From assembly GCA_021521415.1 (NCBI GenBank), contig JAIQDT010007307.1:35755-99754 (forward strand): 64,000 nucleotides of DNA, in the 5' to 3' direction. Below are positions 30,170-42,558 of the stretch, piece by piece; the first letter of the stretch is position 1, and the number at the start of each line of letters is the position of its first letter. Made by a program: the position numbers and the translations under genes. Below the pieces are notes generated by a model. The model saw nothing but the letters and a program-made list of their open reading frames with translations, was not told where the DNA came from and ran no database searches. This DNA comes from Bidens hawaiensis. Lineage: Eukaryota; Streptophyta; Magnoliopsida; Asterales; Asteraceae.

Positions 30170-33100
30170 ATGGAAGACCAAGAAGTCTCTACCAATAAAA
30201 TTCCAAGATTGCTTGGACAAGAAAACTTCATCAAATGGAAGGTGCTATTTAAAGCAGCTGTAAACTACAACGACCCAGAGCTTTGGACTTCCATCACTGA
30301 AGGAAACTATATTCCTTCAACAGCTCCGAACAACAATACCACTGTTGAGCTAAAAATGAAGAAATGGGACGATAAGGCTTTGTCTATGCTAAAGTTAGGT
30401 CTTTCTTGGGAAATTCTAACAATTCTCAATCATCATAAAACCACAAAGGGTATGTATGATGCGGTCATCGACATGTTTGAAGGAAATACCGAACTAAGAG
30501 ATATCAAGAAAGATAGACCTAAGCAACAGCTAGATAGGTTCAAGTTTAAATACGGAGAAAGATTAAAATCAGTTTTGCAGAGGTTTATGACGATTGTAAA
30601 CGACTAAGAACAACATATCTATAGATCTCTAACTTTGAGCTTAACAAAAAGCTTTTATCATCCTTGTCCGGTGAACGGTACACTGCCAGCATGTTTATCA
30701 TAGAGAAAGCTAGTTTCCCCAACTTTAAGTTGGATGATGTAATTGCATTTCTCAAGGCTGTAGAACATTAGATGATTGAAAATCATATGATTAGAGAGGA
30801 CAAGCCAAGTTTTCAAGTGAACAATGCTCTTGTAGCACCAATGGGCAACCTCTCAATCAAGAACCAGCAGCCTATTATTGAGGAGCCATCAGAAACAAGT
30901 TCAACATGTAGTGGTTAGTCAAGATTTAATGTTCAGCTGATTGAAGATGATACTACCTCTATAGCAAATGGGCAGTCAACATTTATGCAGAACAATAACG
31001 CTCAAGGAACAGACTATCAAGCATTGTTCTTTATGTTTATAGAGTCATATCATGCCTTTGTCGCCAAGAACCTAATCAACACTAGCATTGTGCAGGAAGA
31101 ACTTGAGCAGATCGATGCTGATGACTTGGAAGACATGGACATTAAGTGGCAGGCTGCTATGTTAGCCGTGAGGAGCAAAATGTTGTATAACAGAACTGGA
31201 AGAACAAGCTTCAATGGACCGACTGAGAGAATCGGCTTTGACAAATCAAAAGCCATCTGTTAATAATTGTCAACAACCAGGACATTTTGCTAGAGAGTGC
31301 AACATGCCAAAGCAAGGTGGTAACCAAGTGAATCAGAACCAATTCTATCAAAACTAGAATCAAAACTTCCAGCACCAGAGAAATCAGATTATCAATCAAA
31401 CCCCCTATCAAAATCCAAACAGACCCCAGCAACAAACCTTTCAACCCCAAAGAAACAACCAAATGCATATTCACACTAATCATAACAGAGTAAATCAGAC
31501 CAATGTGAATCAGGGTATGGATCAAGGAAATGTTGCAGTAACAAGGGTGCCTCAGGATGGGGAGTTTGATTGGAGCAACCATGCAGTTGAGATTGAGAAG
31601 ACAAATATTGCATTTATGGCTATAGTGCAGGACAAGCCTGAATCTTCAAATGTGCAGGTACAATCTGATATTTCAATTTCTGATCTTCTTATTACCATTG
31701 ATGATCTTAATCAGGAGATTGGAAAGTGGAAAACTGAGTGTGGGAGAAAGTAAGCATTCTTGAATGTATATGAAGCCAGTGAAGCAACTTATGAAAATCA
31801 AATCAAGGGGCTTGAAGAGGATTGTATGCAGGCATGCCAAACCCAATCAAAAATGACAGTTGAAATTGAGGGGTTGAAGAAGATGTATGCTGAAGAGAAA
31901 TTGAAGAATGCTGACTTGCTAATTCAAATGGAATTTTTGAAGAACCTTGTTTTTACAAGAAATATAGTGGGTTATGTGGATAAGATGACAGAGGAAGAAA
32001 AGTACAAAAAGGTGCCACCACCTTTCTGTGACAGTTACCCACTGAAAGTAGACAAGGAGAGCAGAAGTGAATATCTGAAACAATTCAAGAATGTGTTTGA
32101 TGATATGACTGATTTTGTAAAACAGTATGACGATGTGTTTGTGGATAAGAATGGAGAGTTTAGTGAAACAAAATGAGGAACCAGAGATTAAGAAGAATGA
32201 AAAGATGGAAAGTGAGAAAAAGAAGTGGAGTGAGTACTCAAGTGAAGATAGTAACTGCTGCTGTGGGAGCACAAAATCATCTAAGGGGAAGAAGAAAAAT
32301 GGATCTAGCAAAAAGAAAAGTGAAAAGATTCCTCTTCTGCCAAAGATGACTCCAAAGTTGAAGAAGCACTATGAAAAGATTAGAAAAGAACATGTAGTGC
32401 TTAACATTTGTGCTATACCACAGCCTGAAATCAAGAAAAGAAATGAAGTGGCAATGAAATCTTCTTATGATCAGTCACATCCTCCAATCTATCCTGTCTT
32501 CTCAAACCATGAACTATTTGACATTGGAGATGTGGAGTATGTACCAATGAGAAGATTTGTTGGAGATGAAAATGGAAGCTGTTAAAGAACCCCTTCCAAG
32601 TTGAAGTCTGTAGTGTTTGTCAAAGAGAAATATCATCTGGAGCCTGATCTGAACAAATCAATCAAAATGGACTTCATCAACTCTTTATGTCTTAAAACTT
32701 CTCTAGGCTTTGACTTCCCGAAACCCAGTGACAAAATTAAAGACAAGCAATTGCTTAAAGACATTGGGAGCTATGCCAAGGTCTGGTGCAAGATGTGTGA
32801 TGCCTATGGTCATCATACTGACTCTTGCTGGTTTGAAGAGGAAGATTTTGTGGTTCTTGCTATGGTCTGTGGGTTTGACATAAAAGGATACAAGAAAATG
32901 TATCAAAGATACTTGAATGAAGAAAAAGGCAGTTCAGATGATGAAGAGAAGAGATCAGTGCTAGAAAAGAGACTGAAACAAGTATTGAAGATCAAGGATG
33001 ATGCAAAGGTATCAAGCAAACCTGCAAAGAACAGAAGGTTAACTGAAAAAGGAAAAGAAAAGTTTAGACCCGGCATTCTTAATGGAGATGAGAAATTTTG

Positions 33101-33365
33101 ATTGAAGCAGGGTTATGAACCAAGAGGGTTCCAATGGAAGACTAAGAAGGAGTTGACTGAAAAGAAGGACTATGTGATCGAGCAAACTGAAGAATTAATC
33201 AAGTCACAAGTTGTGAAAGCTGGGTCAGAATCAGACTCAGAAGAAGAATGTTAAGTTGTGAATGAAGACCCACTTCCACTTCCAGTTCCAGTTCCAACTC
33301 CTGATAGATCTTCACTTGATACTGAATTACAAACTGATGCAGTTTGTGACTCAGAATCCAACTAA
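30170..33365 (+). pseudogene. Element B gag
   Basis: The ATG at 30170 begins MEDQEVSTNKIPRLLGQENF and the frame stays open to 30607. After a frameshift the conserved DDLEDMDIKWQAAMLAV block occurs near 31121-31171. A first CCHC knuckle follows at about 31258-31311 (NCQQPGHFARECN), its first cysteine displaced by a one-base change that also creates TAA. Charged C-terminal pieces are open at 31463-31753, 31760-32176, 32127-32585 and 32601-33101. A second CCHC, CKMCDAYGHHTDSC, lies at about 32788-32829. The length (about 1000 codons) exceeds a typical copia Gag. It is broken, but far more complete than in element A. Confidence 0.82.
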
Positions 33366-33367
33366 TT

Positions 33368-34500
33368 TTGTTTTGTAAGTATGTCCAGGAACAGTCCTTG
33401 AATAGTAATGACTTATGGTATATGGACAGTGGATGTTCCAGGCACATGACTTGTGACAAGAGTGCTCTCATCAACTATGAAAGAAAATATGAAGGGCCAG
33501 TTGCTTTTGGGAGTGATGAAAATGGAGGGAAGATTGTTGGAAGAGGGACACTCACCAATGGCAAAGTATCATTTGAGAATGTGTTGCATGTTGAAGGACT
33601 ACAATACAATCTACTCAGCATTTCTCAAGTTTGTGATAAAGGATACAAGGTGGCCTTCAATGATGAACACTGCCTGATTTTGAAGCTTGAGTTTGTGATT
33701 CCAACTAAGATGATCATGATGATGGCTACAAGAAATGGCAACCTCTATGAGCTAAGAATGAACACTGCTATATCCAGAGGTGGTTCATGCTTTGTTTCCA
33801 AAACCACTGAGAATGAGACCAAACTGTGGCATAGGAAGATGTGTCATGTCAACTTGAAGAACATGAACAAGCTAGTGAAAGGTGAACATGTTGTTTGCCT
33901 TCCCACAAGAGAGTTCAAGCTAGAAGAAAAATGCACATCTTGCGTCAAAGGGAAACAACATAAATCCTCACATAAGAGCAAAATGATAGACACCATTGAT
34001 GAGGTCTTGGAACTATAACACATGGATCTGTTTGGTCCAGTAAGTGTTCCAAGTATTGGAAAGAAGAGATACTGCCTAGTGATTACAGATTATTACTCAA
34101 GGTTTACTTGGGTATACTTCATGGGCAGCAAAGATGAAACCCCAGAATTGATCCGAACTTATGTGTTGAAGATGGAAAATTAGCTTAAGAGGAAGGTCAT
34201 GGTCATTAGAAGTGACAATGGGACAGAATTCAAGAATGGAATTATGGATGAATTCTGCACTTCTAAGGGGATATTACAACAATACAGTGCACCTAGAACT
34301 CCTGAACAGAATGGTGTTGCAGAAAGAAGGAACAAAACATCGATTGAAGCTGCAAGGACCATGATTGCTGATGCAAATTTGCCACACTTTTTGGGCAGAA
34401 GCAATCAACACTGCATGTTATGTGCAGAACAGGGTTCTACTAAACAAGGCTCAAAATAAGACTCCATATGAGGTTATCTTTAAAAGAAAGCTTTATGTGA
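33368..34500 (+). pseudogene. Element B protease, GAG-pre-integrase and integrase core
   Basis: LWYMDSGCSRHMT opens the protease (DSG at 33425-33433). LWHRKMCHVNL and CTSCVKGKQ form the HHCC part. The TAA at 34016-34018 comes just before HMDLFGP, the first integrase aspartate. The core continues with DNGTEFKNGIMDEFC and APRTPEQNGVAERRN (open from 34199). A TAG near 34181 replaces the glutamine seen in element A. A two-base loss near 34384 shifts the frame after ADANLP. Confidence 0.87.
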
Positions 34501-35198
34501 AGTTCTTATAGCCTTTTGGATGCAGATGCTCACTGTTGAATACAAAGGACTACCTAAACAAATTCCAGTCAAAATCTCTGGAATGCTTCTTTGTGGGCTA
34601 CTCATCTCATTCAAAGGCTTACAGAGTCTATGTGAAGGAGCACATGGTGGTCATTGAGTCATCAGACATAATATTCAATGAAAACCACTTTAACAATGTT
34701 GAAGGTCCCAAATGGCTTTTTGACTTGGAAAAGATGATCAAATCTTTCAAAATCTACAATGAAGATATGGATGACAGCATGTACAGAAGAACCAACTTTG
34801 AAGATAAAGGAAAACAAAAACAAAAACAAGTGGATCTGGACAAGTTATGGTCATTTGTTGCTCCTGAAACAATTGGATTTAACTTTGAAAAAAGCAACCA
34901 ACAAACTGCTGAAGTTGAGATGAATGAACAAGATGCAGCAGTTGATGTTTCTAATGAAGGTCAAAGTGAAGTAGAGAGTGAACCCATTCAAAGTCAACAA
35001 CCTGTACAGCCTGAAGGGATAAATCAATTTGAAGATAGTTTTCAGTCTTTGTTTGACTCTCTACATATTGGGTCAAATGAACCATCATCATCAGATATTA
35101 ATCAAGTTCAAGCAAATGATGAAGCTCAAGAGAGAATTGAAAGTGAATCTGCTGAGTTAAATATGACCAATCTTGAGACAGAACTGTCTACACAATAA
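34501..35198 (+). pseudogene. Element B integrase C-terminal part and acidic linker
   Basis: A TAG near 34509 precedes CFFVGYSSHSKAYRVY and SSDIIFNENHF. A glutamate-rich linker then runs to a TAA at 35196-35198. Element A has sense codons at the first stop. Confidence 0.75.
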
Positions 35199-35201
35199 TT
35201 T

Positions 35202-36085
35202 GTGCAGACCACCTCTGTTGAAAGAAATCATCCTGCAGAAAATATAATAGGAGACTTACATGAAAGAGTGACTAGAAGCTCTTCTGAAAAGGAAAACATA
35301 TGCCTGTATGCATGCTTCTTATCCCAAGTTGAACCAAATAATAGCTTGGTAGAAGCTATGCATGAAGAGTTAGTCCAATTTAGAGACTTACATGTATGGG
35401 ACTTGGTTGACAAGCCTAGAGGCAAGTATGCTATTGGAACAAAATGGGTGTTCAGGAAAAAGAAGGATGAAAGGGGCATAGTGATCAAGATCAAAGCAAG
35501 ATTGGTGGCTCTAGGATGCATACAAGAAGAAGGAGTGGACTTTGAAGAAGTTTTTGCTCCAGTTGCAAGACTAGAGGCTATCAGGATCTTTCTGGCATAT
35601 GCAACATCAATGAACATTAAAGTCTATCAACTTGATGTGAAGTCTACATTCTTGAATGGAAAGATCGATGAAGAAGTTTATGTCACTTAACCTCCAGGAT
35701 TTGAAGACCCAGTTCATCCCAACAAGGTTTACAAACTCAGCAAAGCACTATATGGACTACATCAAGCACCAAGGGCTTGGTATGATGAGTTGTATAACCA
35801 TCTGTTGGACAATGGCTTCTGCAGAGGAGCTATTGACAAGACCCTGTTCTACAAAAGGTGGAACAAGGGTCTGCTGCTGTTGCAAGTGTATGTGGATGAC
35901 ATTATCTTTGGCTCTACAAATGAACAAATGTGCAAAGAATTTGAGCAAGTGATGAAATCCAAATTCAAGATGAGCTCAATGGGAGAAATGAATTTCTTCC
36001 TTGGACTTCAGGTGCAACAGAAAGCTGAGGGAATTTTCATTAATCAATCAAAGTATGTACAAGAGATTCTTAACAAGTTCAAGTG
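35202..36085 (+). pseudogene. Element B reverse transcriptase
   Basis: The domain is nearly complete: [35 protein letters not shown] and [16 protein letters not shown] at 35688-35690 (element A has CAA) is followed by [34 protein letters not shown] and LLLLQVYVDDIIFG. The catalytic YVDD is at 35889-35900. A one-base difference near 36083 moves the reading to the RNase H frame. Confidence 0.9.
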
Positions 36086-36834
36086 CAAGACTTCAAGACA
36101 GTGTCTACACCAATGGACACACATGAGAAAATGGTACCTGATGAAAAGGGGGAGACGATGGACCAGCATGAATATAGGGCCAAGATAGGATCACTGATGT
36201 ATCTGACTGCATCTAGGCCAGATATTATGTTTGTTGTGTGTGTCTGTGCAAGATTCCAAGTTAACCCCAAGGTCTCACATATGCTAGCAGTTAAGAGGAT
36301 ATTCAGATATCTAATGGGAAAACCAGATTTGGGGATTTGGTATCCAAAGAACCCTTCCTTTGACTTGATGGCCTACACAGATAGTGATTATGATGGTTGC
36401 AACATGAGTAGAAAATCAACCTCTGGAGGATGCTAGTTTCTAGGGAACAGGCTGGTGTCTTGGCAATGCAAGAAGCAAACTACAGTGTCAATCTCTACTG
36501 CTGAAGCTGAGTACATTGCTGCTTCTGCATGCTGTACACAGGTTCTGTGGATTCAAAATCAACTGCTAGATTATGGTCTGAACTTCTTACTTACTCCTAT
36601 TTTAATTGATAATACTGCTGCTATGTTCATTGTTAAGAATCCAGTCCAACATTCTAAGACCAAGCACATTGAAATTAGACATTATTTCATTAGGGACTGT
36701 CAGGAAAAAGGTTTAATAGAAATGAAGAGGGTAGATACATCTGATAATTTGACTGATTTATTCACCAAACCTTGAGATAAAACCAGGTTTCATTTTCTGT
36801 TAAAATGCCTAGGAATGATAAATGCTGATGAAGT
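36083..36834 (+). pseudogene. Element B RNase H
   Basis: DFKTVSTPMDTHEKMVPDE connects from reverse transcriptase. RNase H reads YTDSDYDGCNMSRKSTSGG, a TAG near 36434, then STAEAEYIAA, LIDNTAA, and FTKP with TGA at about 36773. Beyond that the frame matches element A to LGMINADEV. The acidic residues of TDSD, AEAE and IDN are all present. Confidence 0.88.
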
Positions 36835-37051
36835 TTGATTTAGGATGTGTGCTTAAGTGAGGTGCTTACTGATTATCTGTGTTACTCACTTTGAATGTTT
36901 GCATGATGATTTGCTATGCTTAACTGATTATTCTAGTTGCATGAATCATGTATGTGACTGTTCTTGTATGAGAATCTTGCTGAAATTGCCAATTACAGCT
37001 TTTGGTACTTTGATCTGTGTGTGTATGATGTATTTCTGTGATTCTAAGTAC

Positions 37052-37470
37052 TTCGAGCATGAATCTATGCTTGATATTGTGCTTGTTTCTCCTCTAGCGC
37101 AAGCAAAGGTTCCTATAAGACTATTCTAAGTCTTTCGAGCACAGATGTCATAGCTCAGTTGCTCGAGCATAAAATCTTGTCTTGAAAAACTTTTCTGAGT
37201 ATTTCGAGCATAACTTTGTGTTTTTATGGTATGTTTTGATGTTCTTCGAGCACAAACAAACCATACTTGAGGTTACTCAAGTATCTCGAGCACAAATGTT
37301 GTGTTATCTTGTGGTCGAGCATGGACATGTGTTCTGGAAAACTTTCTAAGTATTCCAAGCACAAGTCCACTGGTCGAGTACGCAGCTAAGTCTTTCGAGC
37401 ACAAGCACTGAAATGATAAATTTAAGGTTTCTCGATAGACTTTCGAGTATGCTCGATAAATTTCTGAGCA
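37052..37470 (+). repeat. TTCGAGCA motif block 1, element B
   Basis: About ten TCGAGCA or close variants correspond one by one with block 1 of element A (for example CTTCGAGCATGAA at the start and TTTCGAGCACAAGCACTG near the end). Confidence 0.8.
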
Positions 37471-37664
37471 TGCTCGACAGACTTCTGCGATTATCTGAAT
37501 GATTTCTCCTGTCTGGATGAACGTCTTTGATATTGTGATAGTGTGTGCTTGTTAAATGTGTTTAACTGACAACACTGCTTTCAAAAATCAATGTTTTTCA
37601 AATGAACTTTCAAAAGGAAATGGTTTTGAATATGGTAATGTTTTTGACTAAGTAAAACTGTTTT

Positions 37665-38925
37665 CGGTGAAAAATGGTAAATGTTTTAATATTATTTTAT
37701 TTAAATGAATGTATTTAAATTTCTTATTATGATTTATATTGAAGTTGCATCTTTTAGAAACTCATTAATAATTTAGTCTAAGTTATTTATCTTTGAAGAT
37801 AAAATTCCATATCTAATATTATTATATATTTTGATTTATGTTTTTCGTTTCCCTAGCCAACATTTAATACACAACGTATGATGAAATCATCAAATTCTTG
37901 AAAACACATTCAAGTTATTGATTTCAAGAAAAACATTTATTAATGTACGAGCAACGTTAAAGACTACATATAAAACAAGATTCAACCAACACATAACATA
38001 AATATATACTACACAACCTACACATAGCATAACATATAATGCACAATCCACACATAACATAATTTATACTACAAATTAAGACCTACACAACCTACACATA
38101 ATATAATATATACTTAAATGAAAACCTACACATACAGCCTACACATAACATAAAATATACTCAAATTAAAACATACACAACCTACACATAACAATATATA
38201 TACTCAATTTGTTAATAAAAACACACAAACAATAGACAAAAAAAACCTATATATAGAAGATACTAGACAATCTACACATAATATATACTAAAGAGCCTAA
38301 TAGCATAATATATACTAAATAACTTAATAACCTACACATAACATAATATTAGTAACACAATACATAAACTATAAGTAAACCCTACACAAGCTACACGTAA
38401 CAATATACATACTTAATTTTAAAATAAACACAAAATAGATAATTCACAGATAAACACCTACATATATATTCAAATTAACGTATATCCAACCTACACATAA
38501 CATAATACACATTTTGCATATAAACACTACATAAAAAAATTATACGTAATATTTTCCATATATGTTTACATTTCGTAATGTATACAAATTAAATTGACGT
38601 TACACCAATATGTATAAAAAACAGTGAATTGTTAATAAAAATCAACCACAAAATTTGACTAGCATGAGTATATTAATGTAGTATATTTAACCGATGATTT
38701 AAAAATAGTAAGTGGTAGCATATTAAAGTAGTATTTTAAGAAATGATTTGAGCATAAAAGGGAACAGTTTCTTTAATTTAATTAAGGCTATATTTAAAAG
38801 ACATGAATACCCTTTGTAACTTAAGCATATCACGAAAGTAATAAGAATCCAAAGTGTTACCATTCTAACCCAAGCAATTAAATTGAAACTTAAGCATATC
38901 ACGAAAGTCATAAGAATCATGTTAA
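37665..38925. other. Element B-specific AT-rich segment with a minisatellite
   Basis: It replaces about 820 bp of element A (21222-22040). From about 37980 to 38560 a CCTACACATAACATAATATATACT-like unit recurs in variable form. Near the right end AACTTAAGCATATCACGAAAG occurs twice (about 38818 and 38887). No terminal repeats or target duplication were found, so its origin is open. Confidence 0.6.
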
Positions 38926-39126
38926 GTGCTTCCACCTAGTGTCAACCTGACTTAAGTCATAATAAGGCTGAAAATGAAATGGTGTGACAGTTATTAGATA
39001 ATCTGATCCCATGTTGAGATCTTTCCAAAAAGATTAAAATGAATTTTGAACTGGAGTTTGATCTCTTATTTCACCATAAACAAAATGCTAAGGTTAGCTC
39101 ATCAAGTTGAAATGATCATCTTTAAT

Positions 39127-39950
39127 TCGAGCAGAGAAACTTTGCTTGCTAGTATGATAACATTGTGTCAAGTATACTATGTGACTTGTATGAGTTATCT
39201 ATGTATTTCGAGCATGCATCTTACTTACCAGCGTTCTAATGACATGAAAATTTGCTATCAAGTGTTTCGAGCATGCATCTTACTTTCAAGCGCATGCTAT
39301 GATGTGAAAATTTGACGTTATGTGTTTCGAGCATGATTGCATGATGAATTGTAATACCTAAGACCTCGAGCATAGAAGTGTGCTAGGTGTTTTGGTATGA
39401 AAGTTCGAGCTTAAGAAAATGGATCACTTTGTTAAGTAGTTCGAGCAAACTTGTGAGCTAGACCCTTAGGTTGTGCGTTCGAGTACAGCATAGGAAAGAT
39501 TTAATATGCTAAGGCTTTCGAGCATAAGGGTATATCGAGCACATTGAGCTATAGCAATCTAAGTGAGTCGAGCAAAGGTTATAACACTGTTAAGAATGCA
39601 ACTCGAGCATAGGGTATTGTCATGATAGATTTCTAAGTATCTCGAGCATGATGCATAGTCGAGTAGGGTTAGATTGCAGGTGTGTCTCAAGTATACATAT
39701 TGAGTGAATTTTGCTAAGTACATTCGAGCACACTACACCATAAGTATGACTAAATACTCAAAGCAAGTAATCTAATGATCATTAGACATTGGCTAAGGCA
39801 TAGAGCATAAGTCTATTCGAGCACACTGTCTCGAGTATACTGGTGCTCAAGAGCATTATATTCCAAGTACGACGAACAAGGGTTGTACTATGTACTCGAG
39901 TACAGTGGGAGCCAGCTGTTGTTTTGGCTGTATTCTCGAGCAAGGGAGGT
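39127..39950 (+). repeat. TTCGAGCA motif block 2, element B
   Basis: About twenty TCGAGCA/TCGAGTA copies, colinear with block 2 of element A. Several motifs lost in one copy (for example CTCAAGCATGATGC in A) are intact in the other. Confidence 0.8.
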
Positions 39951-40027
39951 ACATTAAATTTGAATTAAATGACAACTGTCATGCATTAGACGAAAAAAAG
40001 GAGGTACTGTACCACCCAAGCGTTAGG

Positions 40028-40036
40028 TATAAAAGG
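40028..40036 (+). promoter_or_regulatory. TATA-like box ahead of the post-pol reading frame, element B
   Basis: TATAAAAGG, with the same flanks (AAGCGTTAGG before, GGGACTTAGAAAC after) and CT-rich start region as element A. Confidence 0.5.
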
Positions 40037-40186
40037 GGGACTTAGAAACTTATTCACACATTTCTTCTTCTCTCTATTAAACCTAGACGAAAACCCCTTT
40101 TCTCGTGTTATTTCCCGCTTGCTCGAATACTCTAATACTCACTCGATTTTACTTCGAATACAGCCATTAGCTCTGTTTTGACTTCG

Positions 40187-40277
40187 GTAAAACATCGTTA
40201 TTCAATAATCGTCACACCGATTTCGAAATTAGGGTTTCTAATTGATTTATGAACTAATTGTTTACTTGTTTTTGCAG
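40187..40277 (+). other. Candidate 91-bp leader intron, element B
   Basis: CG|GTAAAACATCG to TTTTTGCAG|GT, 91 bases as in element A, with several substitutions inside but both splice signals kept. A second acceptor-like TTATAATGCAG lies just before the ATG at 40391 and is absent from element A. Confidence 0.5.
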
Positions 40278-40390
40278 GTACGCATATTACTACGGAACAG
40301 GTTATTGAAGACGCTATTATCATCTACTCATCTTCTATTATTAGTTCTGCGACTTTGTGTACTGACATATTTTCTTATAATGCAGAACTG

Positions 40391-42558
40391 ATGGCTTTCA
40401 AATTTGATGAGGCACAATATGTGCGCTTAGTTAGAGCTTGATGATGAGAACATGGAGTTGGAAAACATGATTACTTTTCTTAGAAACTCCAACTTGAGGG
40501 TAGCACTAACTGAGAACCCCACAATTTACAGGAACCACATTACAGATTTTTGGGGGTCAGCGACCTATGTCAATGATATGAACGGGATGAGAATTGAGGC
40601 CTTTATCCTCAATAATGACATTGAAGTAACAGAAGCCTCTATCAGAGCTGCATTGGAACTTAATGACAATTTTGATGCTCAACCATCCTACTCTGTCCTC
40701 AGATTATTGAGAGTCTTTCAAGAGACTATGGGATCCCAAGGAGGTGTGAAGGAGGGCCAATTCTAGAAGGGAAGTTTTCAACTAATCTACTGTTTCCTGA
40801 TACATCACGTCATCCAGTCCTTATCTCCAAGGAAAGGGACTTGGACATTATTGAGCAGAGAGCTCGAGACTCTCACTGTGGCGATACTCTACCAACAATC
40901 CTTCAACATTTCAAGACTTATCTTTCAAGGGTTAGTTTCTAATGCAGAGAAGGAAGAGGGTCAGAGATTCCTTATGTACCCAAGGTTTCTACAAATTTTG
41001 ATAAACAGAGCATTTCCAGATCTTCAAAGAACAGGACAGATATTGAGACTACAAGATCCTAACATCTGCTAACGCATGAAGGATGCTAATAGCAACTTTG
41101 AAGACAATGATTATTGGGATGTACTCCCATGGTTGCTTGTGCCGGCTCTAGGAGCTATTGATGTACCTCGAACTCCCGGTAATAGTGATGACGAAGAGGA
41201 TGATGAGGTGAATGATGATGATGATGAAGATAATGATCAAAACGATGATGGGGGATAATGGTCCATAAGGTGCAAATGCCATGGTTATTGGTGCACAAGA
41301 AGCTGTTGAGGGAAATGTGCCTATGATTGAACAATCTACTCAGATAGGAGCTGCGGCAGGATTGGAGGTAGGTGAAGAAACTAATGAACCGGTTGAGGGA
41401 GAAGCTGCAGAAGGTGTGGATGACGATGTATTTGTAGCGCAAGTAATATCCACTATTGCTGATATCATTAAAAAGATAACTCCACCAGATTCATCACCAC
41501 CTGAAGTTTACAATGATGACACAGACTCCGTTTAACCAAATGATGTAAATGACAATATTCCTTCTTCACCAGCTACAACTGCTCTAGCCATCTCAAACTC
41601 TGAACCAATCAATGAAACTCATATCCCTTCACCACCAACATCACCACTTACTGTACCTATTATCATATTACCTGTTTCCCAACCTGCCCAACCTGATCAA
41701 GATACACATCTTCAAACCCCACCATCCTCTCCATTACAAGAAACCCATGCCACTACCACTACCCAGCCATCACAACCACTTCCCAAAGAACCTGAGCCTT
41801 ATAATGTCCCATCTCCAAAAACTGCTGAATCAGAACCCTTTTCTGAATCCGCACCAAAGCCAACTCAAGAAACCCCACATTCAAGTCTGAATTTGTATGA
41901 TATTGTCTCTGAAAATGCCAAACTTGAATTTGAAAATATTATGCTAAGGGAGAAGAATGCGGTTTTGGAATTCAGGAACAAAGCTTTGGAGGCTGTGTTA
42001 AATGAGGCATTACTGAAAATTCGAACCCTAGAGGGGCAGTCGGAGGTTGAGAAGACCTCAGATGCACCAAAACAGGGGGAGAAACCTGTTCATGCAGATG
42101 GATTACATGATAGTGTAGAAGGATTAAAGGTGATTGAAGATATATATGCCAGCTCTGATGAAGGAGTTGTGGATGTTGGACCATCAGATGCACTAAACAT
42201 GATAAATCAAGCATATGAAGATGGAGAATCTAGTGATGAGGGGGAGAGTGAAAGTGAAGATGAAACTGAAGAGGATAAGTTGAAAAGGAAAGAAAAAAGG
42301 AAAGGGATTGCTTTTACAAATTATGATTTACATCCCAAGTCCCAACACAAAATTCAATCTGGTGATGAGATACTTCACAAAGAAAATGTGATTGATCCTG
42401 ACGTAGTAGAAGTTGAATCAGTAAACACTGCCATGAGATTAATGAATGAAGATTTAGAGTCTTTGGATCGAGAAGATGAGGAGGATATACCTCAAGAAGT
42501 GCTTAAATCACTAATTAATATGAAGAAGAAAGAAAAGGAGGATGAAAGAGGCAGATGA
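40391..42558 (+). pseudogene. Element B post-pol protein, N-terminal and acidic part
   Basis: The ATG at 40391 reads MAFKFDEA; one base is missing relative to element A, so the frame resumes at 40452 (MELENMITFLRNSNL). TAG at 40764-40766 ends that block. Next come SRELETLTVAILYQQSFNISRLIF and FLMYPRFLQILINRAFPDLQ, TAA at 41070-41072, an aspartate/glutamate run, TAA near 41256 and another near 41533. The coiled-coil segment and IYASSDEGVVDVGPSDALNMINQAY are open at 41893-42558 without the stops of element A. The product and function are unknown. Confidence 0.72.

Larger units (their letters stand above)
36835..40027 (+). other. Element B spacer between pol and the extra reading frame
   Basis: Non-coding, parallel to the element A spacer. 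It holds two TTCGAGCA blocks (37052-37470 and 39127-39950) and, between them, a segment of about 1.26 kb unlike element A. Confidence 0.75.
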
